Positions 9,835 through 20,023 are shown, numbered from the stretch's first letter. The stretch: 39,717 nt of DNA from an uncultured Pelagibacteraceae bacterium (GCA_902624585.1 CACNXU010000005.1:1-39717), one strand, 5' to 3'. A program made the numbers and translations. The notes: a model not told the origin generated them from the sequence alone.

Positions 9835-10146
9835 AACTTAAGGGGAAATCTCAGTTAGAACTATTTAAAAAAATTTGCAACAAGTTAATCAGAAAAATAA
9901 AAAAAAAATAAAATCTATGATTGTGATTGTATTTAAAAAAAATAATTTTTAATTTACCTAAATTTAAAATTATAAATTGAATCAAATATAGATTGAATCA
10001 TTTAATTGATTAATTTAAAATTAAATCAAATATAGATTGAATGACTATAATCCAAATATTTACTAAATCTAAATATAGTAACCTTATACAAAACTTAAAT
10101 ATATAATGTGGATATCAGGAGTTGTTTAAAAAACTTAAACTAACGT
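9835..10146. promoter_or_regulatory. 312-bp AT-rich spacer upstream of dnaA with an exact 19-bp direct repeat and two single-mismatch DnaA-box-like 9-mers; candidate dnaA control region or origin element
   Basis: aatcaaatatagattgaat at 9980-9998 and 10024-10042; TTATACAAA 10084-10092 and TGTGGATAT 10107-10115. Confidence 0.45.
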
Positions 10147-10407
10147 TTAGATTGCAGCAATTTTTTTTGTTATTCTAGAAACATTTCTAGAAGCATTTTG
10201 TTTTTTTATTATTCCGGTTTTTGCAATTTTCATCAACTCAGAGTTTAACTTTGGTAAAAATTTAAGAGCTTCATCTTTCTTTTTCTCATCAATTAGAAGG
10301 TTCATTTTCTTAAGAGCGTTTCTAAACCTGCTCTTTCTAGCTTTATTTACCACTGTTTGTTTAGAAATTCTTCTAATTCTCTTAATTGCTGATTTTGTGT
10401 TTGCCAT
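10147..10407 (-). CDS. rpsT: 30S ribosomal protein S20 (start MANTKSAIKR; track ORF extends to 10479)
   Basis: MANTKSAIKRIRR...NKARKSRFRNALKK. Confidence 0.96.
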   Translation of the reverse strand: MANTKSAIKRIRRISKQTVVNKARKSRFRNALKKMNLLIDEKKKDEALKFLPKLNSELMKIAKTGIIKKQNASRNVSRITKKIAAI

Positions 10408-10457
10408 CTGCGCAGGGGTATAGCTTGAGAATTTATAGTGGTCAACTAAATATTTGA

Positions 10458-11321
10458 CTATTTTTGACAAGAAATACAAAAAAAAGTTGATCTATTTGAT
10501 GATATTTTTTTTTTTATAATACCCTTACACTGCTTACGCTTACAACTAATACCGTCTTGCTGATAAACCTTAAACTCCTTTTGAAATTTACCTTTGTTAC
10601 CTGAGATATCTTTAAAATCTCTAATACTTGAACCACCCTTGTTAATCGCATGTAGAAGTATTTTTTTGGAATTTAAAATAATATTTAAACATTCATTTTT
10701 ATTAAGTCTTTTTGCTTTTTTAAATGGATTTATTTTACTAGCAAAAAGAATTTCACTTGCATAAATATTACCTATTCCAGAAACAAATTTCTGGTCAAGT
10801 AAAAAACTTTTTATATCCTTATTTTTATTCTTAAAATAATTAATTACATAATTTAAATTAAATTTATCACTAAATGGCTCAGGCCCCATTGATTTAAACC
10901 TTTTCTCTAAATCTTGATGATTTTTGATTATTTCGAAAAATCCAAAGCGTCTTGGATCATTATAAATTACTTTCAAGTCATCAAATACAAACTCTGCATG
11001 GTTATGTTTTTTAGGTAAAAAAGGTGAATGATAAAAACTAGTGTTTGTAAATTTTAGGGGCTTTTTCTTATCAAGAATATGGATTGTTCCTGACATTCCT
11101 AAATGAATTAAACAATAGACCTCGTTTTGAAAATGAATGATTAAATATTTAGAAAATCTACTAACTTTAATTATCTTTTTATCTTTAAGGAAAATTTCGA
11201 AATCACCTGGTATTTTAAACCTTAAATTCCTGTTTCTAATTATTACTTTTTGTATGCTTTTTTTTTTGATCTTTCTATGAAGAGATTGTCTAACAATTTC
11301 TACTTCTGGTAATTCTGGCAT
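10458..11321 (-). CDS. mutM: Formamidopyrimidine-DNA glycosylase
   Basis: MPELPEVEIVRQSL N-terminus, C-terminal zinc finger C-X4-C...C-X2-C. Confidence 0.97.
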   Translation of the reverse strand: MPELPEVEIVRQSLHRKIKKKSIQKVIIRNRNLRFKIPGDFEIFLKDKKIIKVSRFSKYLIIHFQNEVYCLIHLGMSGTIHILDKKKPLKFTNTSFYHSPFLPKKHNHAEFVFDDLKVIYNDPRRFGFFEIIKNHQDLEKRFKSMGPEPFSDKFNLNYVINYFKNKNKDIKSFLLDQKFVSGIGNIYASEILFASKINPFKKAKRLNKNECLNIILNSKKILLHAINKGGSSIRDFKDISGNKGKFQKEFKVYQQDGISCKRKQCKGIIKKKISSNRSTFFCISCQK

Positions 11322-11350
11322 TTGATACTATATTCAATATATATTTTTTT

Positions 11351-12055
11351 ATGCAACAAAATCTTCAAAATAAAAAAGGCCTTGTAGAAAATGTATTTAA
11401 TCAGGTCTACAACAAATATGACTTGATGAATGATTTTATGTCGATGGGTATTCATAGATATTGGAAAAAAAGTTTAATTAACATGATGAATCCTAGAGAT
11501 AAGAGAAAACTAATTGATGTTGCGTGTGGGACAGGAGATGTTGGAAAGTTATTTCTAGATAACACAAATAAAGAGGCTGAAATTACTTGTATAGATCCAA
11601 ATAAAGGGATGATTGGTCAGGGAAAACAAAAATTATCTAATTATAAAAATATAAAATGGGTTATTTCGCCAGCAGAAAAACTGCCTATAGCGGACAACTC
11701 ATTTGATTATTACACTATTAGTTTTGGGCTCAGAAATACAAAAAATTTAAATAAGGCACTTTCAGAAGCTTATAGAGTTTTAAAACCTGGTGGACGTTAT
11801 CTATGTCTAGAATTTTCTAAAATTCAAAATTCAAATCTTGATTTTATATATAAAAAATACTCAAAACTTATTCCTATAATTGGTCAGTTTGTAGTTGGAG
11901 AAAAAAAACCTTACGAATATTTAATCAAAAGTATTGAACAATTTATTAATCAAGATGAGTTAATAGAGTTGATGGAAAAAAATAATTTTCAAAAATGTTC
12001 TTATAGAAATCTTTCTGGGGGTATTGTTTCAATTCATAGTGGTTGGAAAATTTAA
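11351..12055 (+). CDS. ubiE: Ubiquinone/menaquinone biosynthesis C-methyltransferase
   Basis: YDLMNDFMSMGIHRYWK, DVACGTGDVG, FGLRNTKN, VLKPGGR. Confidence 0.96.
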   Translation: MQQNLQNKKGLVENVFNQVYNKYDLMNDFMSMGIHRYWKKSLINMMNPRDKRKLIDVACGTGDVGKLFLDNTNKEAEITCIDPNKGMIGQGKQKLSNYKNIKWVISPAEKLPIADNSFDYYTISFGLRNTKNLNKALSEAYRVLKPGGRYLCLEFSKIQNSNLDFIYKKYSKLIPIIGQFVVGEKKPYEYLIKSIEQFINQDELIELMEKNNFQKCSYRNLSGGIVSIHSGWKI

Positions 12056-13623
12056 TGATAAAAAAACTTATTACTTTATTTAAATTAGGAAGAAAAATTG
12101 CAAAATCTGATATTTTAAAAATTGCATCAAAATTTAAGAAACCTCCTTTAGCCGTAACAGTGCTATTCCAAATTTTATCTATTTCATTTGAAAAAAAAGA
12201 ACGAAATCATTTAATTGAAGATGATGGTGAAAGACTATCTAGATCATTAGAGTCTATGGGTACAACTTTTATTAAACTTGGACAATTTCTTGCTACTAGA
12301 CCTGATATAATTGGAGAAGAATTATCTTTAAAGCTGGAAAAACTTCAAGATCGATTACCACCTTTTTCAATTCATGAAGCAAAAGAAATTATTAAAGAAG
12401 ATCTTGGAATTGATGCATTTAATTCAATAATAGATTTAAGTGAGCCGGTTGCTGCTGCATCAATTGCACAGGTCCATAAGGCAAAAATAAATGACAATGG
12501 ATTAATCAAAGAAGTAGCTATTAAAATTTTAAGACCGAAAATAAAAAAAATATTTAATGAGGAAATAGATGCGATGATGTTATTTGCATTTATTATTGAA
12601 TCATTTGTAAAAAAAACAAAAAGATTAAAACTTGTTGAAGTTGTTTTTTTACTCAAAGAAATAACTAATCTTGAAATGGATTTAAGATTCGAAGCTGCTG
12701 CAGCAAATGAATATGCAGAAAATACTAAAAATGATGCTGGGTTTAAAGTTCCTAAAATTTATTGGAATTTTACTAGTGAAAATGTAATGACTTTAGATTG
12801 GATTGATGGAATTTCAATAAGAGAAGCTGAGGAGTTAAAGAAAAGAAATTTAAACACTAATAAAATAGCAGAAGATATTATTCAGCATTTTTTGAGACAT
12901 GCTGTAAGAGATGGTTTTTTTCATGCAGACATGCATCAAGGAAATATTTTTATTGATAATAGTGGCCAAATTGTACCAATAGATTTTGGGATTATGGGTA
13001 GATTAGATAAACTTAGTAAAAAGTTTTTAGCAGAAATTTTATTTGGATTTATTCAAAGAGATTATCGAAAAGTAGCTGAGGTTCATTTAGTGGCTGGATT
13101 AGTTCCTAAAGAAGTACCAATTGATGATCTGGCTCAAGCTTTGAGATCAATTGGTGAACCTATATTTGGTCAAGAAGTGAAAGATATTTCAGGAGGTAAA
13201 TTACTCAAACAATTGTTTGATGTAACAGAGAAATTTAATATGCAAACACAACCTCAATTATTAATGTTGCAAAAAACTATGGTTGTTGTCGAGGGTGTGG
13301 CAAGAAAATTAAATCCAAACACAAATATTTGGACAACTTCAAAGCCTGTACTAGAAAATTGGCTTAAAGAAACAAAAGACCCAATTAATAATTTAAATGA
13401 AACTTTAAAAAATACATCTGAAGTAATTAAACGTTTACCAGAATTTCCTGAGATTATGGATAAAGCAAATCAAGCATTAACGTTTTTAGCTAGCGGTCAA
13501 ATTCCACAAAATTCAAATTCATATACCGCTTTAAATGATAAGAAATCAGAAATGATAGCATTTAGAAATCAATCTATTATTGGTTTATTACTTCTTGTAA
13601 TTTTTGGCCTTATAGTATTTTAA
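12055..13623 (+). CDS. ubiB: Ubiquinone biosynthesis protein kinase-like UbiB (start MIKKLITLFKLGRK)
   Basis: GTTFIKLGQFLATRPDIIG, AAASIAQVHKA, HADMHQGNIF, IDFGIMGR. Confidence 0.96.
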   Translation: MIKKLITLFKLGRKIAKSDILKIASKFKKPPLAVTVLFQILSISFEKKERNHLIEDDGERLSRSLESMGTTFIKLGQFLATRPDIIGEELSLKLEKLQDRLPPFSIHEAKEIIKEDLGIDAFNSIIDLSEPVAAASIAQVHKAKINDNGLIKEVAIKILRPKIKKIFNEEIDAMMLFAFIIESFVKKTKRLKLVEVVFLLKEITNLEMDLRFEAAAANEYAENTKNDAGFKVPKIYWNFTSENVMTLDWIDGISIREAEELKKRNLNTNKIAEDIIQHFLRHAVRDGFFHADMHQGNIFIDNSGQIVPIDFGIMGRLDKLSKKFLAEILFGFIQRDYRKVAEVHLVAGLVPKEVPIDDLAQALRSIGEPIFGQEVKDISGGKLLKQLFDVTEKFNMQTQPQLLMLQKTMVVVEGVARKLNPNTNIWTTSKPVLENWLKETKDPINNLNETLKNTSEVIKRLPEFPEIMDKANQALTFLASGQIPQNSNSYTALNDKKSEMIAFRNQSIIGLLLLVIFGLIVF

Positions 13624-13631
13624 TTCCGCAA

Positions 13632-14837
13632 ATGAAAAATTTGTTAAATAAAAAAATACTATTTATTATTTGTGGAGGGATATCTGCTTATAAAAGTCTT
13701 GAAACAATCAGGCTTTTTAAAAAGGGTGGGGCAGAAATAAAGACAATCCTTACTAAAAGTGCAAAAGAGTTTGTAACTCCACTTTCAGTAACATCAATTT
13801 CTCAAGGTAAAGTATATAGTGATTTATTCAGCTTAGAGAACGAAGCTGAAATGGATCATATTTCACTTTCAAGATGGGCAGATTTAATTTTAATTGCACC
13901 GGCCACAGCAAATACAATTTCAAAATTAGCTCAAGGGACAACTGATGACTTAGCTTCTACTGTGGTTTTAGCTTCAGATAAAGATGTTATTTTAGCACCA
14001 GCAATGAATGTAAGAATGTGGGAACATCCAACTACTAAAATAAATTTAAAAAAATTAAAGGAGTTTGGATATAAACTAATTGGTCCAGAGGTTGGTGATA
14101 TGGCATGTGGTGAATATGGAGAAGGTAAAATGTCAGGCCCATCAGTAATTACTGAGGAAATTGATAAATATTTCTTAACTCAAAATAATAATAAAAAATT
14201 TAAAGCATTAGTTACAGCGGGTCCAACTAATGAGTATATAGATCCAGTTCGTTTTATTACAAATAAATCGAGTGGCAAACAAGGATATGAATTAGCAAAA
14301 TCATTATCCAAAAAAGGTTTTGATACAACATTAATATCAGGCCCAACTAATCTTGAAATAACTAAAGATATTAATCTTATAAAAGTCGAGACAGCAGATG
14401 AAATGTTAGTTGCCACTCAAGAAAATTTACCTGTTGATGTAGCAATTTTTTCAGCTGCAGTAGCTGATTTTAAAATTGATAAAAAGTATGAAAATAAAAT
14501 TAAAAACCAAGAGAACTTAAACCTAAATTTAGAAAAGAATGTAGACATACTGCATTATGTGTCTAACCATAATTCCATGAGACCTGAACTTGTAATAGGA
14601 TTTGCAGCAGAAACTAATCAGATCGATAAAAATGCAGAGGAAAAATTAAACAAGAAAAATTGTGACTGGATAATTTCTAATGATGTATCAAATAAAGATA
14701 TAGGATTTAATTCTGATTATAATGAGGTTACAATTCATTATAAAAACAGAGATGCTAAAAAAGAAAAACTTTCCTACAAAAAAAAATCTGGAATTTCTGA
14801 TGAAATAGTTGATAGAATAATTGATCAATTAAATTAA
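13632..14837 (+). CDS. coaBC: Bifunctional phosphopantothenoylcysteine decarboxylase/phosphopantothenate-cysteine ligase
   Basis: GGISAYKSLE, APAMNVRMWEHP, TAGPTNEYIDPVRFITNKSSGKQG. Confidence 0.97.
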   Translation: MKNLLNKKILFIICGGISAYKSLETIRLFKKGGAEIKTILTKSAKEFVTPLSVTSISQGKVYSDLFSLENEAEMDHISLSRWADLILIAPATANTISKLAQGTTDDLASTVVLASDKDVILAPAMNVRMWEHPTTKINLKKLKEFGYKLIGPEVGDMACGEYGEGKMSGPSVITEEIDKYFLTQNNNKKFKALVTAGPTNEYIDPVRFITNKSSGKQGYELAKSLSKKGFDTTLISGPTNLEITKDINLIKVETADEMLVATQENLPVDVAIFSAAVADFKIDKKYENKIKNQENLNLNLEKNVDILHYVSNHNSMRPELVIGFAAETNQIDKNAEEKLNKKNCDWIISNDVSNKDIGFNSDYNEVTIHYKNRDAKKEKLSYKKKSGISDEIVDRIIDQLN

Positions 14838-15274
14838 TGGCAAAAGTTCTTATCAAAAAGTTAGACCCTGCGGTTGAATTACCTGCTTACAAGACGGAAG
14901 GTGCATCAGGTATGGATTTAATGGCATTAGTAAAAGAACCCATCAATCTTAAACCAAACTCATCATGTTTAGTTCCAACAGGTCTTGCAGTAGCATTTTC
15001 TAGTGATTTCGAAATCCAAATAAGACCAAGATCTGGTTTAGCTGCAAAAAACAGCATTAGTGTTTTAAATACACCTGGAACTATTGATAGCGATTACAGA
15101 GGAGAAATAAAAGTTATCCTTTTTAATCATGGAAAAAGTGATTTTTTAATAAATAATAAAGATAGAATAGCACAAATGATTTTAACTCCTGTAATTAAAA
15201 TGGATCTTGAGGAAACTGATGATCTACCAGAAACAGTTAGAGGAGAGGGTGGTTTTGGCTCTACTGGAAAATGA
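14837..15274 (+). CDS. dut: dUTP diphosphatase
   Basis: GASGMDL, RPRSGLAAKN, GTIDSDYRGE, RGEGGFGSTGK. Confidence 0.97.
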   Translation: MAKVLIKKLDPAVELPAYKTEGASGMDLMALVKEPINLKPNSSCLVPTGLAVAFSSDFEIQIRPRSGLAAKNSISVLNTPGTIDSDYRGEIKVILFNHGKSDFLINNKDRIAQMILTPVIKMDLEETDDLPETVRGEGGFGSTGK

Positions 15275-16038
15275 GCAAAAATTTAAGCAAAAAAGAAATA
15301 GATAAATTTTCTAGACAAATAATTTTAAAAAACATAGGTCCATTAGGACAAAAAAAAATTCTAGACTCAAAGGTTTTAATAATTGGAATGGGTGGTCTGG
15401 GATGTCCGGCGGCTGATTTTTTAACTAGATCTGGCATTGGGAAACTAGGAATTGTTGATCATGACATCGTTAGCCTATCAAATATTCATAGACAAAATTT
15501 ATATGATGAAAAAGATTTAAATCACTCAAAAGTTATAATTGCCAAAAAAAAGCTAAATAGAATTAACCCAAAAACAAAAATAAATCTTTATAACTTTAAA
15601 ATAGATAGAGTAAAATTTGAAAAAATAATAAAAAATTATGACTTTATTATTGATGGTACTGACAATTTTGAAAGTAAATTTTTAATAAATGATTTAAGTT
15701 TAAAATATAAAAAATATCTTGTGACTGGGGCAATTAGTAAATTTGATGGACATATCTTTACTTTTGATTTTGTAGATAAAAATACTCCTTCTTTACGAGA
15801 CTTCTATCAAGAGGAAGTTATTACTGATGAAATATTAAACTGTGAATATGAAGGAATATTGGGACCAGTAGCAGGAACAATTGGGACAATGCTAGCTAAT
15901 GAAGTTTTAAAAAAAATATTAAAAGTTGGCCAAAATTTAAATGGATTTATTCTTATTATAGATTTGTTAAATTTAAGTTTTAGAAAAGTTAAATTAAATA
16001 AAATTAAAAAAAGTGAAAATAAAATCTTTAATAAATAA
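15271..16038 (+). CDS. ThiF/MoeB-family adenylyltransferase
   Basis: FSRQIILKNIGPLGQKKI, GMGGLGCPAADFL, DGTDNFESKFLIND. Confidence 0.9.
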   Translation: MSKNLSKKEIDKFSRQIILKNIGPLGQKKILDSKVLIIGMGGLGCPAADFLTRSGIGKLGIVDHDIVSLSNIHRQNLYDEKDLNHSKVIIAKKKLNRINPKTKINLYNFKIDRVKFEKIIKNYDFIIDGTDNFESKFLINDLSLKYKKYLVTGAISKFDGHIFTFDFVDKNTPSLRDFYQEEVITDEILNCEYEGILGPVAGTIGTMLANEVLKKILKVGQNLNGFILIIDLLNLSFRKVKLNKIKKSENKIFNK

Positions 16039-16468
16039 TATTTTTATATTTTTGTTTTTATTATCATTAGTTACCTCAAGTAATTCTGAGGAAATATTTG
16101 TTTCTCTAAAAAAAAATAAGGTAAATGTGCGTTATGGACCTAGTTTCGAGTCCGATATTAAATATATATATAAAAAAATAAATTTACCATTAAGACAAAT
16201 TGATAAAAAAGAAAATTTTCGGAGAATTATTGATTTAAAAAATAACAGTGGATGGATTCATATTTCACAATTAAAGAAAAGTAATTCAATTATAACCACA
16301 AAAGATAAAATTTTATTTAAAAAACCCACGTCTTTTGCAAAACCAGTTGCTCAAATTAAAAAGGGAAGATTATTAATCGTAGAAAAGTGTTTAAGAAATT
16401 GGTGCAAAATTTCATCAAAAGAATTTAAAGGATGGATCAAAACAGAAAATATCTGGGGTCTCAATTGA
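16013..16468 (+). CDS. Exported SH3-domain protein
   Basis: Signal peptide; VNVRYGPSFESDI...GWIHISQLKK; second SH3-like repeat with CxxxWCK. Confidence 0.8.
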   Translation: MKIKSLINNIFIFLFLLSLVTSSNSEEIFVSLKKNKVNVRYGPSFESDIKYIYKKINLPLRQIDKKENFRRIIDLKNNSGWIHISQLKKSNSIITTKDKILFKKPTSFAKPVAQIKKGRLLIVEKCLRNWCKISSKEFKGWIKTENIWGLN

Positions 16469-16509
16469 TTTAGAGTAATTAACTCGTACTATAGTTTAAT
16501 AACAACCAA

Positions 16510-16689
16510 CTATTTTTTTTGTTCGCAAATATCCTTAATTATTGGTGTATTAGCACAATCTGAACATTTTGTTTTTTGAACTATGCATCCGTCATCAAGG
16601 ATTTGTACGTCAACAACTTTATCACACTTTGAACAAGTTGATGAAATTGTTAATCCACATTTTTTGCAATTATAATTTTCAATCTGCAT
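16510..16689 (-). CDS. 59-aa putative zinc-ribbon protein (MQIENYNCKKCGLTISSTCSKCDKVVDVQILDDGCIVQKTKCSDCANTPIIKDICEQKK); absent from supplied ORF track
   Basis: Manually translated; three C-X2-C pairs (CKKC, CSKC, CSDC); ATG complement 16687-16689, TAG complement 16510-16512. Confidence 0.75.
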   Translation of the reverse strand: MQIENYNCKKCGLTISSTCSKCDKVVDVQILDDGCIVQKTKCSDCANTPIIKDICEQKK

Positions 16690-16728
16690 AATAAAAATTT
16701 AATTAAAATTTAAATTACTTCAATAATT

Positions 16729-16800
16729 ATTACTGAGAATGATTATTATTCGCTTATTTTTTTTGCGAATGATTACTAATCGCTTTTATTTATCAGTAAT
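16729..16800. promoter_or_regulatory. Tandem GCGAAT-N7-ATTCGC-like palindromes flanked by an ATTACTGA/TCAGTAAT inverted repeat, upstream of the zinc-ribbon ORF
   Basis: GAGAATGATTATTATTCGC 16735-16753 and GCGAATGATTACTAATCGC 16765-16783; outer arms 16729-16736 and 16793-16800. Confidence 0.5.
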
Positions 16801-16834
16801 TAATATTTTTCAAGAGTAATTACTTTTTAAATTT

Positions 16835-17074
16835 TTAATTTTTTGATTTACTCGCCCACCATTTATCCAGAATAAAGTACCATACAGAATTTGCGATTGG
16901 TTCAACTATTGCATCTGTTAATGCTATCATAAAAGAGACATCTGCTACTAGCATTAAAACTGTTATGGCGATTATAAAATGGCCAATTGTATAAATAACT
17001 GTCCTTAATATAGAGCCTTTATTATTTTGAAAAATATTTCCTGCTGCTTTAAATATTCCATTAGTAATTTCCAT
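16835..17074 (-). CDS. DUF2061-type small membrane protein
   Basis: SILRTVIYTIGHFIIAITV...EPIANSVWYFILDKWW. Confidence 0.75.
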   Translation of the reverse strand: MEITNGIFKAAGNIFQNNKGSILRTVIYTIGHFIIAITVLMLVADVSFMIALTDAIVEPIANSVWYFILDKWWASKSKN

Positions 17075-17670
17075 TATTTTTTAAAAGGACTTTCCAGAAC
17101 ACAGGCTACAAGATGTATTCTTGCTTGCTCACCACCATTAAAGAAATTGTGAAATTTTGTATTATTTGTTATCCAAACATTACCATCTGCAGGTAAATGT
17201 TTAGCTACATTTTCTATCACCATAGAACAACCTTTGTTAGTTATGATTGGCACATGTAATCTACACTCGGGATCTTTATGCCAGCTTAAAGTTGATCTTG
17301 GTTCTTTTAATAAAAGCCTTACTCTTCCAAGCTTAAACCTTAAACTCAATGCCTCAAAAACTTCTTTAAAATAAGTTTTTTCAAACTCAGGGACCAGTTG
17401 AGTATATTTGCTTTCATCTATATCAATATCTCGTGCAACCTCTTTTCCAGTATCATCTGCTATAGTCCAATATTTTCCTCTGATATTATTGCCTTTTATA
17501 GAATTTTCGTCATTAGGAATTTGATTAATTGGTATAGCACCGAAGTGAGTTACACCAGGAGAATTAAATTTTTTTTCCTCTAATATTTTGGTTAAATCCC
17601 TCTTCAACCTCAAAATATCAAATTTTAAATCTGGAACTTTATAAAAATCCTCAAAACTTACATTGCTCAT
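17074..17670 (-). CDS. Aspartyl/asparaginyl beta-hydroxylase-like 2-oxoglutarate/Fe(II) oxygenase
   Basis: LSWHKDPECRLHVPIITN...DGNVWITNNTKFHNFFNGGEQARIHLV. Confidence 0.8.
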   Translation of the reverse strand: MSNVSFEDFYKVPDLKFDILRLKRDLTKILEEKKFNSPGVTHFGAIPINQIPNDENSIKGNNIRGKYWTIADDTGKEVARDIDIDESKYTQLVPEFEKTYFKEVFEALSLRFKLGRVRLLLKEPRSTLSWHKDPECRLHVPIITNKGCSMVIENVAKHLPADGNVWITNNTKFHNFFNGGEQARIHLVACVLESPFKK

Positions 17671-17691
17671 TTTAAATATCTTTTCTGATTA

Positions 17692-19929
17692 TTAGTTTAA
17701 CTTTAAATCAAATCTATCTGCATTCATAACTTTGACCCATGCTGAAATGAAATCTTTCACAAATTTAGCTTTTGAATCTTCGCAGGCATAAACTTCTGCC
17801 AAAGCTCTTAATTGAGAATTTGAACCAAAAATAAGATCAACTCTTGTTGCTTTCCATTTATTTTTTTGAGTTTTTCTATCTTTACCAACAAATGTTTGTT
17901 CGAATTTATCCTCTTCCTTCCAAGTAGTATTCATATCCAGTAAGTTTACAAAATAATCATTTGTAAGAGCACCAGGTTTATTAGTGAAAACACCATACTC
18001 AGAATTATCATAGTTAATATCTAAGACTCGCATTCCACCTATAAGGACAGTCATTTCTGGAGCTGTTAGACCTATTAATTGTGCCTTATCTACTAATTTT
18101 TCCTCTGCAGATACTATAGAAGCACCCCCATTCAAATAATTTCTGAAACCATCAGCTTGGGGCTCTAATAAATTAAATGAATGAATATCTGTCTGATCTT
18201 GTCTTGCATCTCCTCTTCCTGGAGAAAATGGAACATTTACCTTATGGCCAGCTTTTTTAGCTGCTATCTCAATACCGACGTTACCAGCTAAAACAATTAA
18301 ATCAGCCATTGATACACTCTTCTTTTTAGTATCAAATTTATTTTTAATACTGTTTAACTTTTTTAATATTTTTTCTAATTTTTTTGGATTGTTCACTTTC
18401 CAATTTTTTTGAGGCTCTAACATTATTCTTGCACCGTTGGCGCCACCTCTTTTATCTGAACCTCTAAAAGTTGATGCTGAAGCCCATGCAGTAGAAACTA
18501 AATCTGAGACAGATATCTTAGATTTTGAAATTTTATTTTTTAAATCTTTTATGTCTTTTGATTTTAATTTATACTTTGGTTTGTCAATCGGGTCTTGCCA
18601 TATTAATTCTTCTTTAGGTACTTCGCTTCCTAAATAACATGCTCTTGGACCCATATCTCTATGAGTCAATTTAAACCATGCTCTTGCAAAAGCATCATGA
18701 AATTCTTTTGGATTTTCGTGAAAATGTTTTGTTATAGGTCCATAACTTGGGTCTACTTTCATTGAAATGTCGGTTGTTTGCATCATTGGAGGATGAAACA
18801 CATTTTTATCGTGTGCATCGGGAACCATTTTAATTTTTTGCCCGTTTTTCTTTGGTGTCCATTGATGAGCGCCAGCTGGACTTTTAGTGAGCTCCCACTC
18901 ATGACCATACAAACAATCTAAGTACCCCATATCCCATTTTGTTGGGTTTTGAGTCCAAGCTCCTTCGATACCACTGCTTATAGTATCAACACCTTTTCCA
19001 GATTTATAACCACTATTCCAACCAGTTGATTGATCTTGAATTCTTGAAGCCTCAGGATCAGGACCTTTGAAGTCTTCGGAAGCGGCACCATGTGATTTAC
19101 CGAAAGTGTGTCCACCTGCTACTAAAGCTGCAGTTTCATAATCGTTCATAGCCATTCTGCCAAAAGTTTCTCTTATGTCATGCGCTGCGAGTTTTGGATC
19201 TGGATTAGCATCAGGACCTTGAGGATTTACATAAATTAATCCCATATGCGAAGCTCCTAAAGGTTGTTCTAAGTCTCTTTTTCCACTATATCTATCAACA
19301 GCAAGCATTTCTTTTTCTGATCCCCAGTAAATGTCATCTTCAGGTTCCCAAATATCTGTTCTTCCAGCGCCAAATCCAAATGTTTTAAAGCCCATTGAAT
19401 CTAATGCTACATTTCCCACTAAAATGAACAAGTCTGCCCATGAAATTTTATTTCCGTATTTTTTTTTGATTGGCCATAAAAGAAGTCTAGCTTTATCTAA
19501 ATTAACATTATCTGGCCATGAGTTTAGAGGTGCAAACCTTTGGTTTCCTGTTCCAGCTCCACCTCTTCCATCGCCAGTTCGATATGTTCCAGCTGCGTGC
19601 CAAGCTAATCTAATAAATAATGGACCGTAATGACCGTAATCTGCAGGCCACCATTCTTGGGAGTCGGTCATTAATTTTTTTAAATCTTTTTTAAGTGCCT
19701 TAAAATTTAGTTTTTTAAATTCTCTTGAGTACTTAAAACTACTATCCATGGGGTTTGTTAAATTTGAATGCTGACTAAGAATTTTTAAATTTAAACTATT
19801 TGGCCAGAAATCTCTTACAGTTTGACCTCTCCCTGCTGTAAATTTAGCTGGAGTACCCGCTCCAGTAAATGGACACTTACTTAGTTCATTTGACTTAAAA
19901 GATTTTGATTTATAGTTTTCAGTACTCAT
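17692..19929 (-). CDS. katG: Catalase-peroxidase
   Basis: [40 protein letters not shown], two-domain KatG architecture. Confidence 0.98.
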   Translation of the reverse strand: MSTENYKSKSFKSNELSKCPFTGAGTPAKFTAGRGQTVRDFWPNSLNLKILSQHSNLTNPMDSSFKYSREFKKLNFKALKKDLKKLMTDSQEWWPADYGHYGPLFIRLAWHAAGTYRTGDGRGGAGTGNQRFAPLNSWPDNVNLDKARLLLWPIKKKYGNKISWADLFILVGNVALDSMGFKTFGFGAGRTDIWEPEDDIYWGSEKEMLAVDRYSGKRDLEQPLGASHMGLIYVNPQGPDANPDPKLAAHDIRETFGRMAMNDYETAALVAGGHTFGKSHGAASEDFKGPDPEASRIQDQSTGWNSGYKSGKGVDTISSGIEGAWTQNPTKWDMGYLDCLYGHEWELTKSPAGAHQWTPKKNGQKIKMVPDAHDKNVFHPPMMQTTDISMKVDPSYGPITKHFHENPKEFHDAFARAWFKLTHRDMGPRACYLGSEVPKEELIWQDPIDKPKYKLKSKDIKDLKNKISKSKISVSDLVSTAWASASTFRGSDKRGGANGARIMLEPQKNWKVNNPKKLEKILKKLNSIKNKFDTKKKSVSMADLIVLAGNVGIEIAAKKAGHKVNVPFSPGRGDARQDQTDIHSFNLLEPQADGFRNYLNGGASIVSAEEKLVDKAQLIGLTAPEMTVLIGGMRVLDINYDNSEYGVFTNKPGALTNDYFVNLLDMNTTWKEEDKFEQTFVGKDRKTQKNKWKATRVDLIFGSNSQLRALAEVYACEDSKAKFVKDFISAWVKVMNADRFDLKLN

Positions 19930-19941
19930 TTTTCTCCTTTT

Positions 19942-20013
19942 AAATAATAATTCTAGACTTCTAGTTTATAATAATTCTAAAAAGGAATGTCAAATAGATT
20001 AGAATGATTTTAA
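19942..20013. promoter_or_regulatory. Cluster of ICE/PerR-like palindromes upstream of katG
   Basis: TTATAATAATTCTAA 19966-19980; TTAGAATGATTTTAA 19999-20013; weaker AAATAATAATTCTAG 19942-19956. Confidence 0.65.
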
Positions 20014-20023
20014 TGTAAATTTG

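Noticed and set aside
9835-10146. Definite oriC assignment
   Set aside because: Only near-match DnaA boxes are visible and skew could not be computed; in several alphaproteobacteria oriC is not next to dnaA.
12372-12656. Antisense ORF within ubiB
   Set aside because: Opposite a confident core gene with no motif.
14180-14416. Antisense ORF within coaBC
   Set aside because: Opposite a confident core gene with no motif.
17398-17583. ORF opposite the beta-hydroxylase gene
   Set aside because: Antisense, no domain, no support.
18437-19630. Plus-strand ORFs opposite katG (18437-18637, 19331-19630)
   Set aside because: Antisense to katG; no domain or upstream signal seen.
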